Positions 16,929 through 25,356 of a stretch of 49,927 bases of DNA are shown in pieces. Positions within the stretch are counted from its first letter, which is position 1; each line of letters starts with the position of its first letter. The stretch is from Porphyrobacter sp. (GTDB lineage Bacteria; Pseudomonadota; Alphaproteobacteria; Sphingomonadales; Sphingomonadaceae), in assembly GCA_016125555.1 (NCBI GenBank), contig WGLN01000020.1, forward strand, positions 2,501 to 52,427, read 5' to 3'. The notes under the pieces were generated by a model. The model was not told the origin of the DNA, ran no database searches, and saw only the letters and a list, made by a program, of their open reading frames with translations. A program made the position numbers and the translations under genes.

Positions 16929-18302
16929 CTAGGCCCTTTCTCTCGTAAGCTCTCCGTCGGCCTGCAATCCCTTCCACCCGTGCGCCAGCACCGCTGCGCA
17001 CAGTGCGACGATCAGCCCGAAGCCCAGCCAGTCGGAATGGCCGTAGAGCCACACGCCGAGCGCGGGCGCATAGATGTAGCTGGCCCCGGCGAGGCTCGCC
17101 ACGATCCCGCTTGCCTGCCCCTGTTCGGCGCGCGTCACCGCGAGCGAGGTGCCCGCCGTGGTCCCGGGACGGAACAGGCCGAAGCCCAGTGAGGCGATGG
17201 CATAGCCCAGCGCGATCATGTGGAGGTCGCCCGCCACCGCCAGCACCACCGTGCCGAGCGCCGCGGTGGCGATGCCCCACAGCGTCGCCGCCCTCGGGCC
17301 GAGATCGAAGCGCGGGATCAACCCCCACTGCGCCAGCAACGTCGCGATCGCGCCGCTCATCAGCACCAGCCCGACCGGCCCCGCGCCCTCGGCGGGGGTG
17401 TCGCGCAGCCCGAGGCGGTCGAGCACCAGGAAGCCCGAGATGCCCAGCACCATCGCCTGCGCATGGCCGCCGAACAGCCCGGCGAAGACCCACGGCCTGA
17501 GGCGCGGGTCGAACCAGGAAAGGCGCGGCGGCGCGCGGCCGTCATCCTCCTCGTCCTCGCCGGGTTCGAGCGCCTGCGGGTCGCTCGGCGCGCCTGCCGA
17601 GGCGCTCGAATAGGGGGCCGCGCTGCCGCGTGCGGGGAACTGGGGCTCGTCGTTGGGCAGGCGCAGGCGCAGCGTCACCAGCGCCGCCAGCCCGATCCCG
17701 GCAAAGCAGATGAACGGTCCCACCAGCCCGAGGCCAAGCAGCGGCAGCACCATCAGCGGCGCCAGCGCCGGGCCGATCACCGTGCCGAGGCCGAAGCTCG
17801 AGGCGATCAGCGAAAGCGCCTGGGTGCGCTGCGCACGCGGTGTGCGCGAGGCGACATAGGCCTGCACCGCCGGGGGCGCGGCGCTGCCGAACCCGCCGTA
17901 AAGGCTGCGCGCCGCGGCGAAGGCGATCAGCGCCCACAGCGCCGAGAGCCAACCCGATAGGCCGGCATGCAGCGCCAGTCCGCACAGCAGCATCGAGACC
18001 ATGAAGCCCGACAGGCCCAGCGCCATCATCGCCTTGCGTCCGCGCCTGTCCGAGCGCCTTGCCCAGAGCGGCGCGCAGATCACCCACAGCAGCGCCGACC
18101 ACGAATAGGCGAGGCTGATCCACACGTCCTGCACACCCAGCGCGGTGCCAATCGAGGGCATCACCGATTGCATCGCGGTGTTGCCCGCCGCGGTCACCAG
18201 CATGACAGTGAACAGCAGCGCCATGCGCGATGGCGGGATCGCCCGCGCACCGGCGCTTCCGGGGGAAGCGGCGCGGGTCAGGTCGGGATCGGTCTCGGCC
18301 AT
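16929..18302 (-). CDS. Major facilitator superfamily transporter
   Basis: Membrane transporter of 457 residues with about 12 TM helices and a long acidic loop between the two halves (residues about 215-255, containing EPGEDEEDDG). Family features include ARRSDRRGRKAMM after TM2 (the loop 2-3 motif) and GTVIGPALAP in TM5, which favours drug:proton antiporter-like members. Substrate unknown. The ATG at 18302 was chosen because the upstream reading is a shadow of the adjacent membrane-protein gene. That gene ends 17 bases upstream, so the two are probably one operon. Confidence 0.9.
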   Translation of the reverse strand: MAETDPDLTRAASPGSAGARAIPPSRMALLFTVMLVTAAGNTAMQSVMPSIGTALGVQDVWISLAYSWSALLWVICAPLWARRSDRRGRKAMMALGLSGFMVSMLLCGLALHAGLSGWLSALWALIAFAAARSLYGGFGSAAPPAVQAYVASRTPRAQRTQALSLIASSFGLGTVIGPALAPLMVLPLLGLGLVGPFICFAGIGLAALVTLRLRLPNDEPQFPARGSAAPYSSASAGAPSDPQALEPGEDEEDDGRAPPRLSWFDPRLRPWVFAGLFGGHAQAMVLGISGFLVLDRLGLRDTPAEGAGPVGLVLMSGAIATLLAQWGLIPRFDLGPRAATLWGIATAALGTVVLAVAGDLHMIALGYAIASLGFGLFRPGTTAGTSLAVTRAEQGQASGIVASLAGASYIYAPALGVWLYGHSDWLGFGLIVALCAAVLAHGWKGLQADGELTRERA

Positions 18303-18319
18303 CGGCGTGCGAGGGCTGG

Positions 18320-19180
18320 CTATTCGAAGGTTTCCGCGAGCCGCTCGGGCGAGGCACCGGCAAGCTGGCGGTGGACCGCGGCGATGACGACGAGGAAGAT
18401 CACGGTCAGCACCGCGTTGACCAGTGCGCTCACCGCGGCGGTGCCGATCCGTGCCACCTCGCCGCCGACAGCGGCGAAGATCAGCGTGAGAATGCCCTGC
18501 ACCAGCGAGCCGATGATCACCGTCACGATGAACAGCAGCATGAAGAAGGCGAAAATCCGGAAGCTGTTGCCCTTGGTGAGCCGCCACGAGCGGGCGATGG
18601 CGGTGATCGGATTGCGCTCGCCGTCGATGGCGATCACCGGCGCGATGAGCGAAAACTTGATGACGAGGTAGATCATCGCCACCACCAGCAGCAGCGCGAA
18701 GGCCACCGCCACCCCCGCAGGCGCCGCTGCGGCAACGATCGCGAAGGGAACGCCAAGCGCGATCCCTGCGGCCAGTGTGCTCAGGATCTGCGCGGCGATG
18801 TAGGACGGGATGCTCCTGAGGCCGGTGCCCAGCGCCTCGCCCACGGTCGGGTTGCCGCGGTCGGTAAGCAGCGCGAGCAGGCTCATCGAGCCGACGAAAC
18901 CGGCGACGGTCACCAGCAGAAGCGTCGGCCAGTTGGCGGCATACATCGCGGCAAACTGGTCCATCAGCGCCTGCACCTGCGCTTGCTCGTCGACTGCGCC
19001 CGCACTGCGCACCGCGCCGATTTCCGCATTGGTGGCCATCTCGGGCAGGAACAGCGCGGCGGCGAATGAGGGCAGGAAGAAGAACAGCCCTGCCATCACG
19101 CTCAGCAGGTCGCGATTGGCGCCGATCAGCGCGGTGGTCTGCGTCCAGGCCTTGCCCATGTCCAGCTTGTGGTTTTCCAT
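18320..19180 (-). CDS. Multi-pass membrane protein of unknown function
   Basis: Protein of 286 residues with roughly six hydrophobic segments and a short cytoplasmic N-terminus starting MENHKLDMG. Conserved-looking features are the SWRLTKGNSFRIF segment between membrane helices and repeated long aliphatic helices. This resembles glycerophosphodiesterase membrane-domain/YciC-like proteins, where such a W-x-L-x-x-G-x-F motif recurs, but that is only a resemblance. The ATG at 19180 was chosen by composition; longer readings are arginine-rich shadows of lipB. It lies upstream of the MFS gene by 17 bases. Confidence 0.8.
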   Translation of the reverse strand: MENHKLDMGKAWTQTTALIGANRDLLSVMAGLFFFLPSFAAALFLPEMATNAEIGAVRSAGAVDEQAQVQALMDQFAAMYAANWPTLLLVTVAGFVGSMSLLALLTDRGNPTVGEALGTGLRSIPSYIAAQILSTLAAGIALGVPFAIVAAAAPAGVAVAFALLLVVAMIYLVIKFSLIAPVIAIDGERNPITAIARSWRLTKGNSFRIFAFFMLLFIVTVIIGSLVQGILTLIFAAVGGEVARIGTAAVSALVNAVLTVIFLVVIAAVHRQLAGASPERLAETFE

Positions 19181-19209
19181 GTCTTGTGGTTCCGATCCCT
19201 TGCGCACCC

Positions 19210-19227
19210 GGCGATTGGTCGATCGCC
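19210..19227. repeat. Inverted repeat in the divergent gap before lipB
   Basis: GGCGAT (19210-19215) and ATCGCC (19222-19227) flank TGGTCG in the 84-base gap between the membrane-protein gene and lipB. It could be a regulator site for either gene. The short arms make chance possible. Confidence 0.25.
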
Positions 19228-19264
19228 TCTTGATTAGCGCGCTCAATGCCCCCACCGCAGCCGC

Positions 19265-19954
19265 ATGGCAAGCACCGCGCCCCGTGACGACCTGCCTCGC
19301 GCGCCCGAATGGCGGCGCGAGACCGCGCCCGTGCCCTACACGCAGGCGCTTGCCAGCATGGAGGCGCGCAATCGCGCGGTGGCGGCGGGCGAGGCGGCAG
19401 AACTCGTCTGGCTGCTCGAACACCCGCCGGTCTACACCGCCGGGACCAGCGCCGACCCGGCCGAGCTGGTCGACCCGCGCTTCGAGGTGGTCGCGACCGG
19501 GCGCGGCGGGCGCTACACCTATCACGGGCCGGGCCAGCGGGTCGGATACCTCGTGCTCGATCTGAACCGGCGCGGGAAAGACGTGCGCTGTTTCGTCCAC
19601 GCGATCGAGGGCTGGGTGATCGCCACGCTGGCGCGCTTCGGCGTGGAAAGCTGGCGGGCCGAGCAGCGCGTGGGCATCTGGACCCGCGACATCGACGGGC
19701 GCGAGGCCAAGATCGGCGCGATCGGCGTGCGGGTGCGGCGCTGGGTGACGATGCACGGCTTTTCGGTGAACCTCGACCCTGACCTGTCGCATTTCGGCGG
19801 GATCGTGCCTTGCGGCATCGCCGAATACGGCGTCACCAGCCTCGCGCGCCTGGGCCTGTCGGTGAGCGCGGAGGAATGGGACGCGGCGCTCGCCGCCACG
19901 GCGCAGGATTTTCTTGACGCGCTGGACGCCGCCGCCAAGAGATCGTGCCGATGA
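19265..19954 (+). CDS. lipB: Octanoyltransferase LipB
   Basis: Cytoplasmic enzyme of 229 residues that moves octanoyl groups from acyl carrier protein to lipoyl domains, the first step of lipoate synthesis. The substrate loop [12 protein letters not shown] (80-91), catalytic K149 (AKIGAIG) and catalytic C183 (VPCGI) are all present, with MHGFSVNL between them. Length is usual. No clear ribosome binding site is seen before the ATG at 19265. Its stop overlaps the next gene start (ATGA), so the small lipoprotein gene is translationally coupled. No lipA is in view. Confidence 0.95.
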   Translation: MASTAPRDDLPRAPEWRRETAPVPYTQALASMEARNRAVAAGEAAELVWLLEHPPVYTAGTSADPAELVDPRFEVVATGRGGRYTYHGPGQRVGYLVLDLNRRGKDVRCFVHAIEGWVIATLARFGVESWRAEQRVGIWTRDIDGREAKIGAIGVRVRRWVTMHGFSVNLDPDLSHFGGIVPCGIAEYGVTSLARLGLSVSAEEWDAALAATAQDFLDALDAAAKRSCR

Positions 19955-20274
19955 AACGCGTCGTCCTTCTTGCCCCCCTCTTCGCTGGCGTCCTCGGCCT
20001 CGCCGCCTGCGAGGACAAGCCGGCCGCGCCGCCGGCAGAACAGGGCGGGGAAGCCGCGGGCGAAGTGCTCGGCGGCTCGATCAGCGATGCCATGATACCG
20101 CTCGAACAGCTCGAATCCGAAGCCCCGCTGCTGCCGCGCCAGAGCGCGACGTCCGGCCCCGCTGCCGAGGAGGATGCGGCTGCCGACAGCGAAGCCGCGC
20201 CCGACAGCGAAGGGGCCGAGAAAGCCCCTGCTGCCCCAGCCCCCGAACCTGCCGCGCCTGCCGCAGCGGAGTAG
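19951..20274 (+). CDS. Small predicted lipoprotein, Ala/Pro/Glu-rich
   Basis: Protein of 107 residues. The signal sequence [20 protein letters not shown] ends in a clear lipobox (LAAC), so the mature protein starts at a lipidated Cys near position 20. The rest is low complexity, acidic, and rich in Ala, Pro and Glu, with no domain I recognise. The start was set by the ATGA overlap with lipB. Its last codons and stop fall in a palindrome shared with the convergent reductase gene. Confidence 0.8.
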   Translation: MKRVVLLAPLFAGVLGLAACEDKPAAPPAEQGGEAAGEVLGGSISDAMIPLEQLESEAPLLPRQSATSGPAAEEDAAADSEAAPDSEGAEKAPAAPAPEPAAPAAAE

Positions 20275-20283
20275 CTACTCCGC
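20266..20283. repeat. Perfect 18-bp palindrome holding two convergent stop codons
   Basis: GCGGAGTAGCTACTCCGC is fully self-complementary. The TAG of the lipoprotein gene (20272-20274) and the TAG of the minus-strand reductase gene (20275-20277) abut at its centre. As RNA it would give a seven-pair stem with a four-base loop on either strand, but there is no U-tract. Confidence 0.6.
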
Positions 20284-21387
20284 CGCTTCGGCCTGTTCCT
20301 CCGCGAGTATCGGGTAATCGACGTAGCCTTCGGGGATGGGGAAGTACCAGCTCTTGGGCACGTCCTTGTTGGGGTTCCAGTGGGCGCCTGCCGCGATCCG
20401 CTTGTCGAGATCGGGGTTGGAGATATAGGGCCGCCCGAAGCTCACCGCGTCGCACTTGCCGCTGGTGACGTCGGCCTCGGCCTGATCGGCGGTGTAGTCC
20501 GAATTGAGGATCAACGGCCCGGAGTAGATTTGCCGGATCAGCGGGCTCTGCTTGGGCACGTCGGTCGAACCGAAGGTGCCTTCCGGCCCGGGCTCGCGCA
20601 GTTCGACGAAGGCGAGGCCGAGTTCCTCGCACACCTTCGCTGCGGCGCCGAAGGTCGCGGGCGGGTTGCTGTCGTCGGTCCCTTGCGAGTCGCCATTGGG
20701 CGAGAGGCGGACGCCGACGCGCTCCTTGCCCCACACGTCGATCAGCACCTCGAGCACCTCGCGCATGAAGCGGGTGCGCTTTTCGGGGGTGCCGCCATAT
20801 TCGTCGGTGCGCAGGTTGGTCTTGTCGCGCAGGAACTGGTCGACAAGGTAGCCGTTCGCGCCGTGCAGCTGCACCCCGTCGAAGCCCGCCCTCTTGGCGT
20901 TCTCGGCAGCACGGCGGTAGTCGGCGATGGTGCGCTTGATGTCCTCGTGGGTCATTTCGCGCGCGGTCGCATAGGGCTGCTTGCCGACCGGCGTGTGCGC
21001 CTCGCCCGGCGCGGTGGTCGCGCTGGCCGAGAAGGGCGGCTCGCCATCGAGGAAGTAGGGATGGACGATCCGCCCCATGTGCCACAGCTGCATCACGATG
21101 AGGCCGCCTTCCTCGTGCACCGCCTTGGTGGTGGCCTTCCACGCCTCGGTCTGCTCGTCGCTCCAGATGCCGGGGGCCGAGGGCCATCCAAGCCCTTCGC
21201 GGCTGATGCCCGTCGCTTCCGTCAGGATCATCCCCGCGCCCGCGCGCTGGCGGTAATAGGTCGCCATGAGATCGTTGGGGACGAACATCGGCTCGGCGGC
21301 GCGGCCGCGGGTGAGCGGGGCCATGAAGATGCGGTTCTTCGCTTCGAGCGCGCCCATCGTCAGCGGCTGGAACAGGGCATCGTGCAT
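20275..21387 (-). CDS. Old Yellow Enzyme-family alkene reductase (NemA-like)
   Basis: FMN-dependent NAD(P)H reductase of 370 residues acting on activated C=C bonds or nitro groups. TIM-barrel signatures: MAPLTRGRA near the N-terminus, QLWHMGRI, the substrate-binding His/Asn pair in LHGANGYLVDQFLRD, RLSPNG, and a phosphate-binding end with SFGRPYISNPDL. The ATG at 21387 was chosen for its strong AGGAGG ribosome binding site nine bases upstream; upstream in-frame readings are shadows. It ends directly against the convergent lipoprotein gene. Physiological substrate unknown. Confidence 0.93.
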   Translation of the reverse strand: MHDALFQPLTMGALEAKNRIFMAPLTRGRAAEPMFVPNDLMATYYRQRAGAGMILTEATGISREGLGWPSAPGIWSDEQTEAWKATTKAVHEEGGLIVMQLWHMGRIVHPYFLDGEPPFSASATTAPGEAHTPVGKQPYATAREMTHEDIKRTIADYRRAAENAKRAGFDGVQLHGANGYLVDQFLRDKTNLRTDEYGGTPEKRTRFMREVLEVLIDVWGKERVGVRLSPNGDSQGTDDSNPPATFGAAAKVCEELGLAFVELREPGPEGTFGSTDVPKQSPLIRQIYSGPLILNSDYTADQAEADVTSGKCDAVSFGRPYISNPDLDKRIAAGAHWNPNKDVPKSWYFPIPEGYVDYPILAEEQAEAAE

Positions 21388-21455
21388 GTGGGAAAACCTC
21401 CTGTTGGCGTGTCTTTGCGATAGGCACTTGGGGCGGGCAGGGCTAGGGCGCAAGC

Positions 21456-22355
21456 ATGGAAAATGAGGGGGCGTCCCAAGCAGAACTTGTCGACGCGCCG
21501 CCGCGCCCCCGCAGCCTGCTGCTGCTCGCCGCGCTGATCGGCGGCAACGTCGCGCTGTCGCTGGGGCCGTGGTTCGTGCGCATGGCCGATACCGGACCGG
21601 TCTCCGCCGGGTTCTGGCGGCTGCTGCTGGCGCTGCCGTTCCTCGCCCTGCTGGCGCGCGCCAACCGCCAGCCACTGACCGGGATGGGAGTGAGGACGCT
21701 TGCGCTGGTGGCGCTGGGCGCGGTGACCTTCGCGATGGACCTTGCCAGCTGGCACATCGGCATCGGCATGACCCGGCTCGGCAACGCGACTTTGTTCGGC
21801 AATGCCGGGTCGATCGTGCTGCTGTTCTGGGGATTCATCGCGCATCGGACGCTGCCCCGCGGGCTTGAGTGGCTGGCGATCGTCTTCGCGCTGGCGGGCG
21901 CGGCGATCCTGATGGGGCGCAGCCTGGAGATCAGCCACGCGACACTGGTGGGCGACCTGTTCTGCGTTGCCGCGGGGTTGCTCTACGCGGTCTACCTGCT
22001 GACGCTGCAGGGCGCGCGCGGCAAGTTCGGCAGCTGGAGCCTGCTGGTCTGGGTGAGCCTGTTCGGCGCACCGGTGCTGCTGGGCATCGCGCTGCTGCGC
22101 GGCGAGCCGGTGTGGCCGCAGCACTGGGGGCCGATCATTGCGCTGTTCATTGGGAGCCAGCTGGTTGGGCAGGGGCTGATGGTTTTCGCGCTGAAGTATT
22201 TCCCGCCGCTGGTGGTGGGCCTCGCCCTTCTGACCCAGCCGGTGGTGGCGTCGCTCTACGGCTGGCTGGCGTTCGGCGAGCTGCTCTCGCCGCTCGACCT
22301 TGTCGGTATGGCGCTGGTCGGCGCGGCGCTGGCGGTGAGCAGGGCGAGGGCCTGA
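21456..22355 (+). CDS. EamA/DMT-superfamily transporter
   Basis: Inner-membrane protein of 299 residues with ten predicted TM helices arranged as two EamA repeats. The first repeat starts at LLLLAALIGGNVALS and includes the FWRLLLALPFLALL segment; the second begins near HATLVGDLFCVAAGLLYAVY. Members export amino acids or other metabolites; the substrate here is not inferable. It is divergent from the reductase gene and ends seven bases from the convergent nadA. Confidence 0.9.
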   Translation: MENEGASQAELVDAPPRPRSLLLLAALIGGNVALSLGPWFVRMADTGPVSAGFWRLLLALPFLALLARANRQPLTGMGVRTLALVALGAVTFAMDLASWHIGIGMTRLGNATLFGNAGSIVLLFWGFIAHRTLPRGLEWLAIVFALAGAAILMGRSLEISHATLVGDLFCVAAGLLYAVYLLTLQGARGKFGSWSLLVWVSLFGAPVLLGIALLRGEPVWPQHWGPIIALFIGSQLVGQGLMVFALKYFPPLVVGLALLTQPVVASLYGWLAFGELLSPLDLVGMALVGAALAVSRARA

Positions 22356-22362
22356 CCCCTCG

Positions 22363-23391
22363 TCAATCGCCGCTCGGCACCTCGCTCGCCGGCACGTCCT
22401 CGATCTCGACCTTGCCGATGTCGCCCATGCCCACGGTGCCGCTCGCCATCTCGAGCATCCGGTCGAGGCTGCGCTTCGCCTTCAGGCGGATGCCTTCCTC
22501 GATCTCGATTTGGGGCGAGAGGTCGCGCAGGGCGACGTAGAGCTTCTCCATCGTGTTCAGCGCCATGTAGGGGCAGATGTTGCACGAGCAGTTCCCGTCC
22601 GCACCGGGCGCGCCGATGAAGGTCTTGCTGGGCAGCGCCTTTTCCATCTGGTGGATGATGTGCGGCTCGGTCGCGACGATCAGCGTGTCGCCTTCGAACT
22701 CGGAGGCGAACTTCAGGATGCCGCTGGTCGAGCCGACATAGTCCGCGTGGTCGATGATCGTCGGCGGGCATTCCGGGTGCGCGGCGATGGGGGCACCGGG
22801 GTGCTTTTCCTTGAGCTTCAGGAGCTCGGTTTCCGAAAAGGCTTCGTGGACGATGCACACGCCGGGCCACAGCAGCATCTCGCGGTTGAACTTGCGGGCA
22901 AGGTAGCCGCCCAAATGCCGGTCGGGCCCGAAGATGATCTTCTGCTCCTTGGGGATCTGGGCGAGGATCGTCTCGGCGCTCGAGGAGGTGACGATCACGT
23001 CCGAGAGCGCCTTCACCTCGGTCGAGCAGTTGATGTAGGTCAGCGCGATGTGATCGGGGTGTGCTTCGCGGAAGGCCTTGAACTTTTCGGGCGGGCAGGA
23101 GTCTTCGAGGCTGCACCCGGCATCCATGTCGGGCAGGATCACGATCTTGTCGGGCGAGAGAATCTTGGCGGTGTCGGCCATGAACTTGACACCGCAAAAG
23201 GCGATCACGTCCGCGTCGGTCGCCGCCGCCTTGCGCGAGAGTTCGAGGCTGTCGCCCACGAAGTCGGCGATGTCCTGGATGTCGGGCGTCTGGTAGTAGT
23301 GGGCGAGGATCACCGCATTGCGTTCTTTGCGCAAGCGGTCGATCTCGGCCAGCAGGTCGGCGCCGGTGGGGACTTTGGTGGCGTAGCTCAT
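22363..23391 (-). CDS. nadA: Quinolinate synthase
   Basis: Cytoplasmic 4Fe-4S enzyme of 342 residues that condenses iminoaspartate with dihydroxyacetone phosphate in NAD synthesis. Clear family motifs: AHYYQTPDIQD, FCGVKFMADTAKIL, MDAGCSLEDSCP, YINCSTEVKA, FGPDRHLGGYLA, HPECPP and GNCSCNICPYM. Likely cluster ligands are C93, C179 and C273, whose spacing fits other NadA proteins. nadB and nadC are not in the window, so the pathway genes are dispersed or start outside it. Confidence 0.96.
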   Translation of the reverse strand: MSYATKVPTGADLLAEIDRLRKERNAVILAHYYQTPDIQDIADFVGDSLELSRKAAATDADVIAFCGVKFMADTAKILSPDKIVILPDMDAGCSLEDSCPPEKFKAFREAHPDHIALTYINCSTEVKALSDVIVTSSSAETILAQIPKEQKIIFGPDRHLGGYLARKFNREMLLWPGVCIVHEAFSETELLKLKEKHPGAPIAAHPECPPTIIDHADYVGSTSGILKFASEFEGDTLIVATEPHIIHQMEKALPSKTFIGAPGADGNCSCNICPYMALNTMEKLYVALRDLSPQIEIEEGIRLKAKRSLDRMLEMASGTVGMGDIGKVEIEDVPASEVPSGD

Positions 23392-23467
23392 GTCTCTTCC
23401 CGCTCGTTGCTTTTGCGGGCCGATATAGGCGGTGCGCCGTGATTTTCGAGCGAAAAGCGAGGCTCCG

Positions 23468-24241
23468 CTACATCGCGAAGCCGGGCGGCAGGAACGGCTC
23501 CATCGGCCGCGCGGCCCCCGGCGTTCCGTCGATCACCCAATGGGTCAGCGCATAGCCGAGCGGCGAATAGGCGAGCAGCATCGAGGCGAGGAACGTCGCG
23601 ACATAGGCGCCAAAGCCCCACCAATAGGCCGGATGCACCCGGCCTGTGCGGCGCAGGTCGGCGATCATGCCGATGACCGGGAAAATCCAGGTCGCGACGA
23701 TCGAGATCGTCCAGGCATTGGGAATCAGCAGCGGCAGCGGCAGGATGCGGCCGAGCCCCGGCCCAGTGAGGATCGCCATGGCGCACAGCATGAGCCGCCG
23801 GTGCCAGCCGGTATGGCGGCGCTGGCGCAGCGACCAGAAGGCGAGCCCGCCGAAGCAGTAGAGCACCGCGAGGTTGCTGATCAGGAACTCGTTCGCCGCG
23901 AAGAAGAACGGGCCGCCGTTGATGCGCGCCACGGTGATCATGATAACGGTCCCCGCAACCAGCATCAGCGGGACATAGGCATAGGCAAGCTTGCCGAGCC
24001 GGGCGTGGAGCGCGCGGTTGCCGGTGCCGATCGTGACGGCCTGCGCGAGGTAGAGCCCGATCCAGCCCATGAACACCACGCCGTGAAAATGGTATGGCCA
24101 GGGCACGGCAAAAGTCGATCGGCCCATCGCGAGATGCATCGAGAACGCCCCGACGATGGTCAGCCCCATGACGAAGGCCATGATGGTGAAGAACCGGGTA
24201 TCCCCGACCGAACGAACGCGATCCTGCGCCAAAGTTGCCAT
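23468..24241 (-). CDS. Seven-helix membrane protein of unknown function
   Basis: Protein of 257 residues with about seven TM segments. The pattern of a His in an early helix (YHFHGVVFMGW), followed by a loop with HARLGK, then RRHTGWHRRLML in a later loop, resembles DUF2306-like membrane proteins. The repeated HxxLGK/HRRLM motifs might bind an ion or haem, which is speculative. It lies 76 bases upstream of nadA on the same strand. A related-looking protein is encoded at 45654-46430. Confidence 0.78.
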   Translation of the reverse strand: MATLAQDRVRSVGDTRFFTIMAFVMGLTIVGAFSMHLAMGRSTFAVPWPYHFHGVVFMGWIGLYLAQAVTIGTGNRALHARLGKLAYAYVPLMLVAGTVIMITVARINGGPFFFAANEFLISNLAVLYCFGGLAFWSLRQRRHTGWHRRLMLCAMAILTGPGLGRILPLPLLIPNAWTISIVATWIFPVIGMIADLRRTGRVHPAYWWGFGAYVATFLASMLLAYSPLGYALTHWVIDGTPGAARPMEPFLPPGFAM

Positions 24242-24320
24242 GACGACTACCTCCCCCCGGCAGACGAACCGGGCAGGAGTGTCCTACGTCTGGCTGCGCA
24301 ATGCAAGCACCGCTTCTCGA

Positions 24321-24340
24321 CGAGCCGCTCAGGCGGCTCG
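24321..24340 (-). terminator. Hairpin spanning the stop codon of the MBL gene
   Basis: CGAGCCGC (24321-24328) pairs perfectly with GCGGCTCG (24333-24340) around a four-base loop, with the minus-strand TGA in the loop. No U-tract follows. It may protect or end the transcript. The overlap with coding sequence limits certainty. Confidence 0.4.
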
Positions 24341-25219
24341 CCAGACGGCGGTCGCACCCTCCTCGTCATGCACCGCCAGCCCGCGCTTCTCGAGGTCGAT
24401 GAGGTGCGCGGTGACGCTCATCTCGGCGGCGGGCACGAGCCGCGGATCGAGGCCCTTGTACATATCGGGGATGAAGCCGCTCGCGGGCCGCGCGCTCTCG
24501 CTCAGCAGGCGCAGGATCTGGTTCTCGCGCTGGCGGCGGTGGCCGATCATCCCGCGCACCAGCTGGCGCGGCTTCGTGATCGCCTCTCCGTGGGCCGAGT
24601 GATAGACGCGGTCCTCGCGGGCCAGCAGCTTCTCGAGGCTCGCCATGTAGGCGCCCATGTCGCCGTCGGGCGGTATCACCACGCTCGTCGACCAGCCCAT
24701 CACGTGATCGCCGGTGAACAGCGCGCCCGATTCCTCCAGCGCGAAGCACAGGTGGTTGGATGTGTGCCCCGGCGTGGCGATGGCGGTCAGGGTCCAGCCG
24801 GTGCCGCGCATCCCCTCGCCGTCCTCCAGCACCCGGTCGGGGGCATAGGTCGGGTCGAAGGCCTCGTCCGAGCGGGGGCCTGCGACCTGCAGCATCAGCG
24901 GCGCGCAGCCGACGATCGGCGCCCCGGTGCGCTGGCTGAGCGGCGCGGCGGCGGGCGAATGGTCGCGGTGGGTGTGGGTGCACATGATCGCCATGATCCG
25001 CCGCCCGTCCACCGCGGCGAGGATCGCATCCAGATGGGCCTCGTCAGCAGGGCCGGGGTCGATCACCGCGCAATCCGGCCCTTGCGGGGCGCCCACCACA
25101 TAGGTCTGGGTGCCGGTGAAGGTGTAGGGCGAGGGGTTGGGGGCGAGCACGCGCTTGACCAGCGGCTCGACCTCCTCGGCAAGGCCCGTCGGCCATGGCT
25201 GGGGGGGGATCGTGACCAT
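24329..25219 (-). CDS. MBL-fold metallo-hydrolase (LACTB2-like)
   Basis: Protein of 296 residues with the metallo-beta-lactamase fold. The metal motif is THTHRDHSP (HxHxDH); later ligands are in TPGHTSNHL, FTGDHVMGW and SAHGEAI. The C-terminal part (about 215-296) resembles the winged-helix segment of LACTB2-like hydrolases. Substrate unknown: members include nucleases and thioesterases. The ATG at 25219 is chosen because ATVVGAP-type strand motifs follow soon after and the longer reading enters the intergenic region. It is divergent from glpK. Confidence 0.87.
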   Translation of the reverse strand: MVTIPPQPWPTGLAEEVEPLVKRVLAPNPSPYTFTGTQTYVVGAPQGPDCAVIDPGPADEAHLDAILAAVDGRRIMAIMCTHTHRDHSPAAAPLSQRTGAPIVGCAPLMLQVAGPRSDEAFDPTYAPDRVLEDGEGMRGTGWTLTAIATPGHTSNHLCFALEESGALFTGDHVMGWSTSVVIPPDGDMGAYMASLEKLLAREDRVYHSAHGEAITKPRQLVRGMIGHRRQRENQILRLLSESARPASGFIPDMYKGLDPRLVPAAEMSVTAHLIDLEKRGLAVHDEEGATAVWRAA

Positions 25220-25356
25220 GGCCTTGCATATGGTGTGTCGCGTGGCAGAAGTCACGCCGCAGAGAGGAGGCCGGGATAAGCCCATCCCGCGCCGGGGCAG
25301 CGCAGCGGTCTCGCGACAACCGCGCGCTCAAGCAACGAAGTGGTGGCGCAACGACA

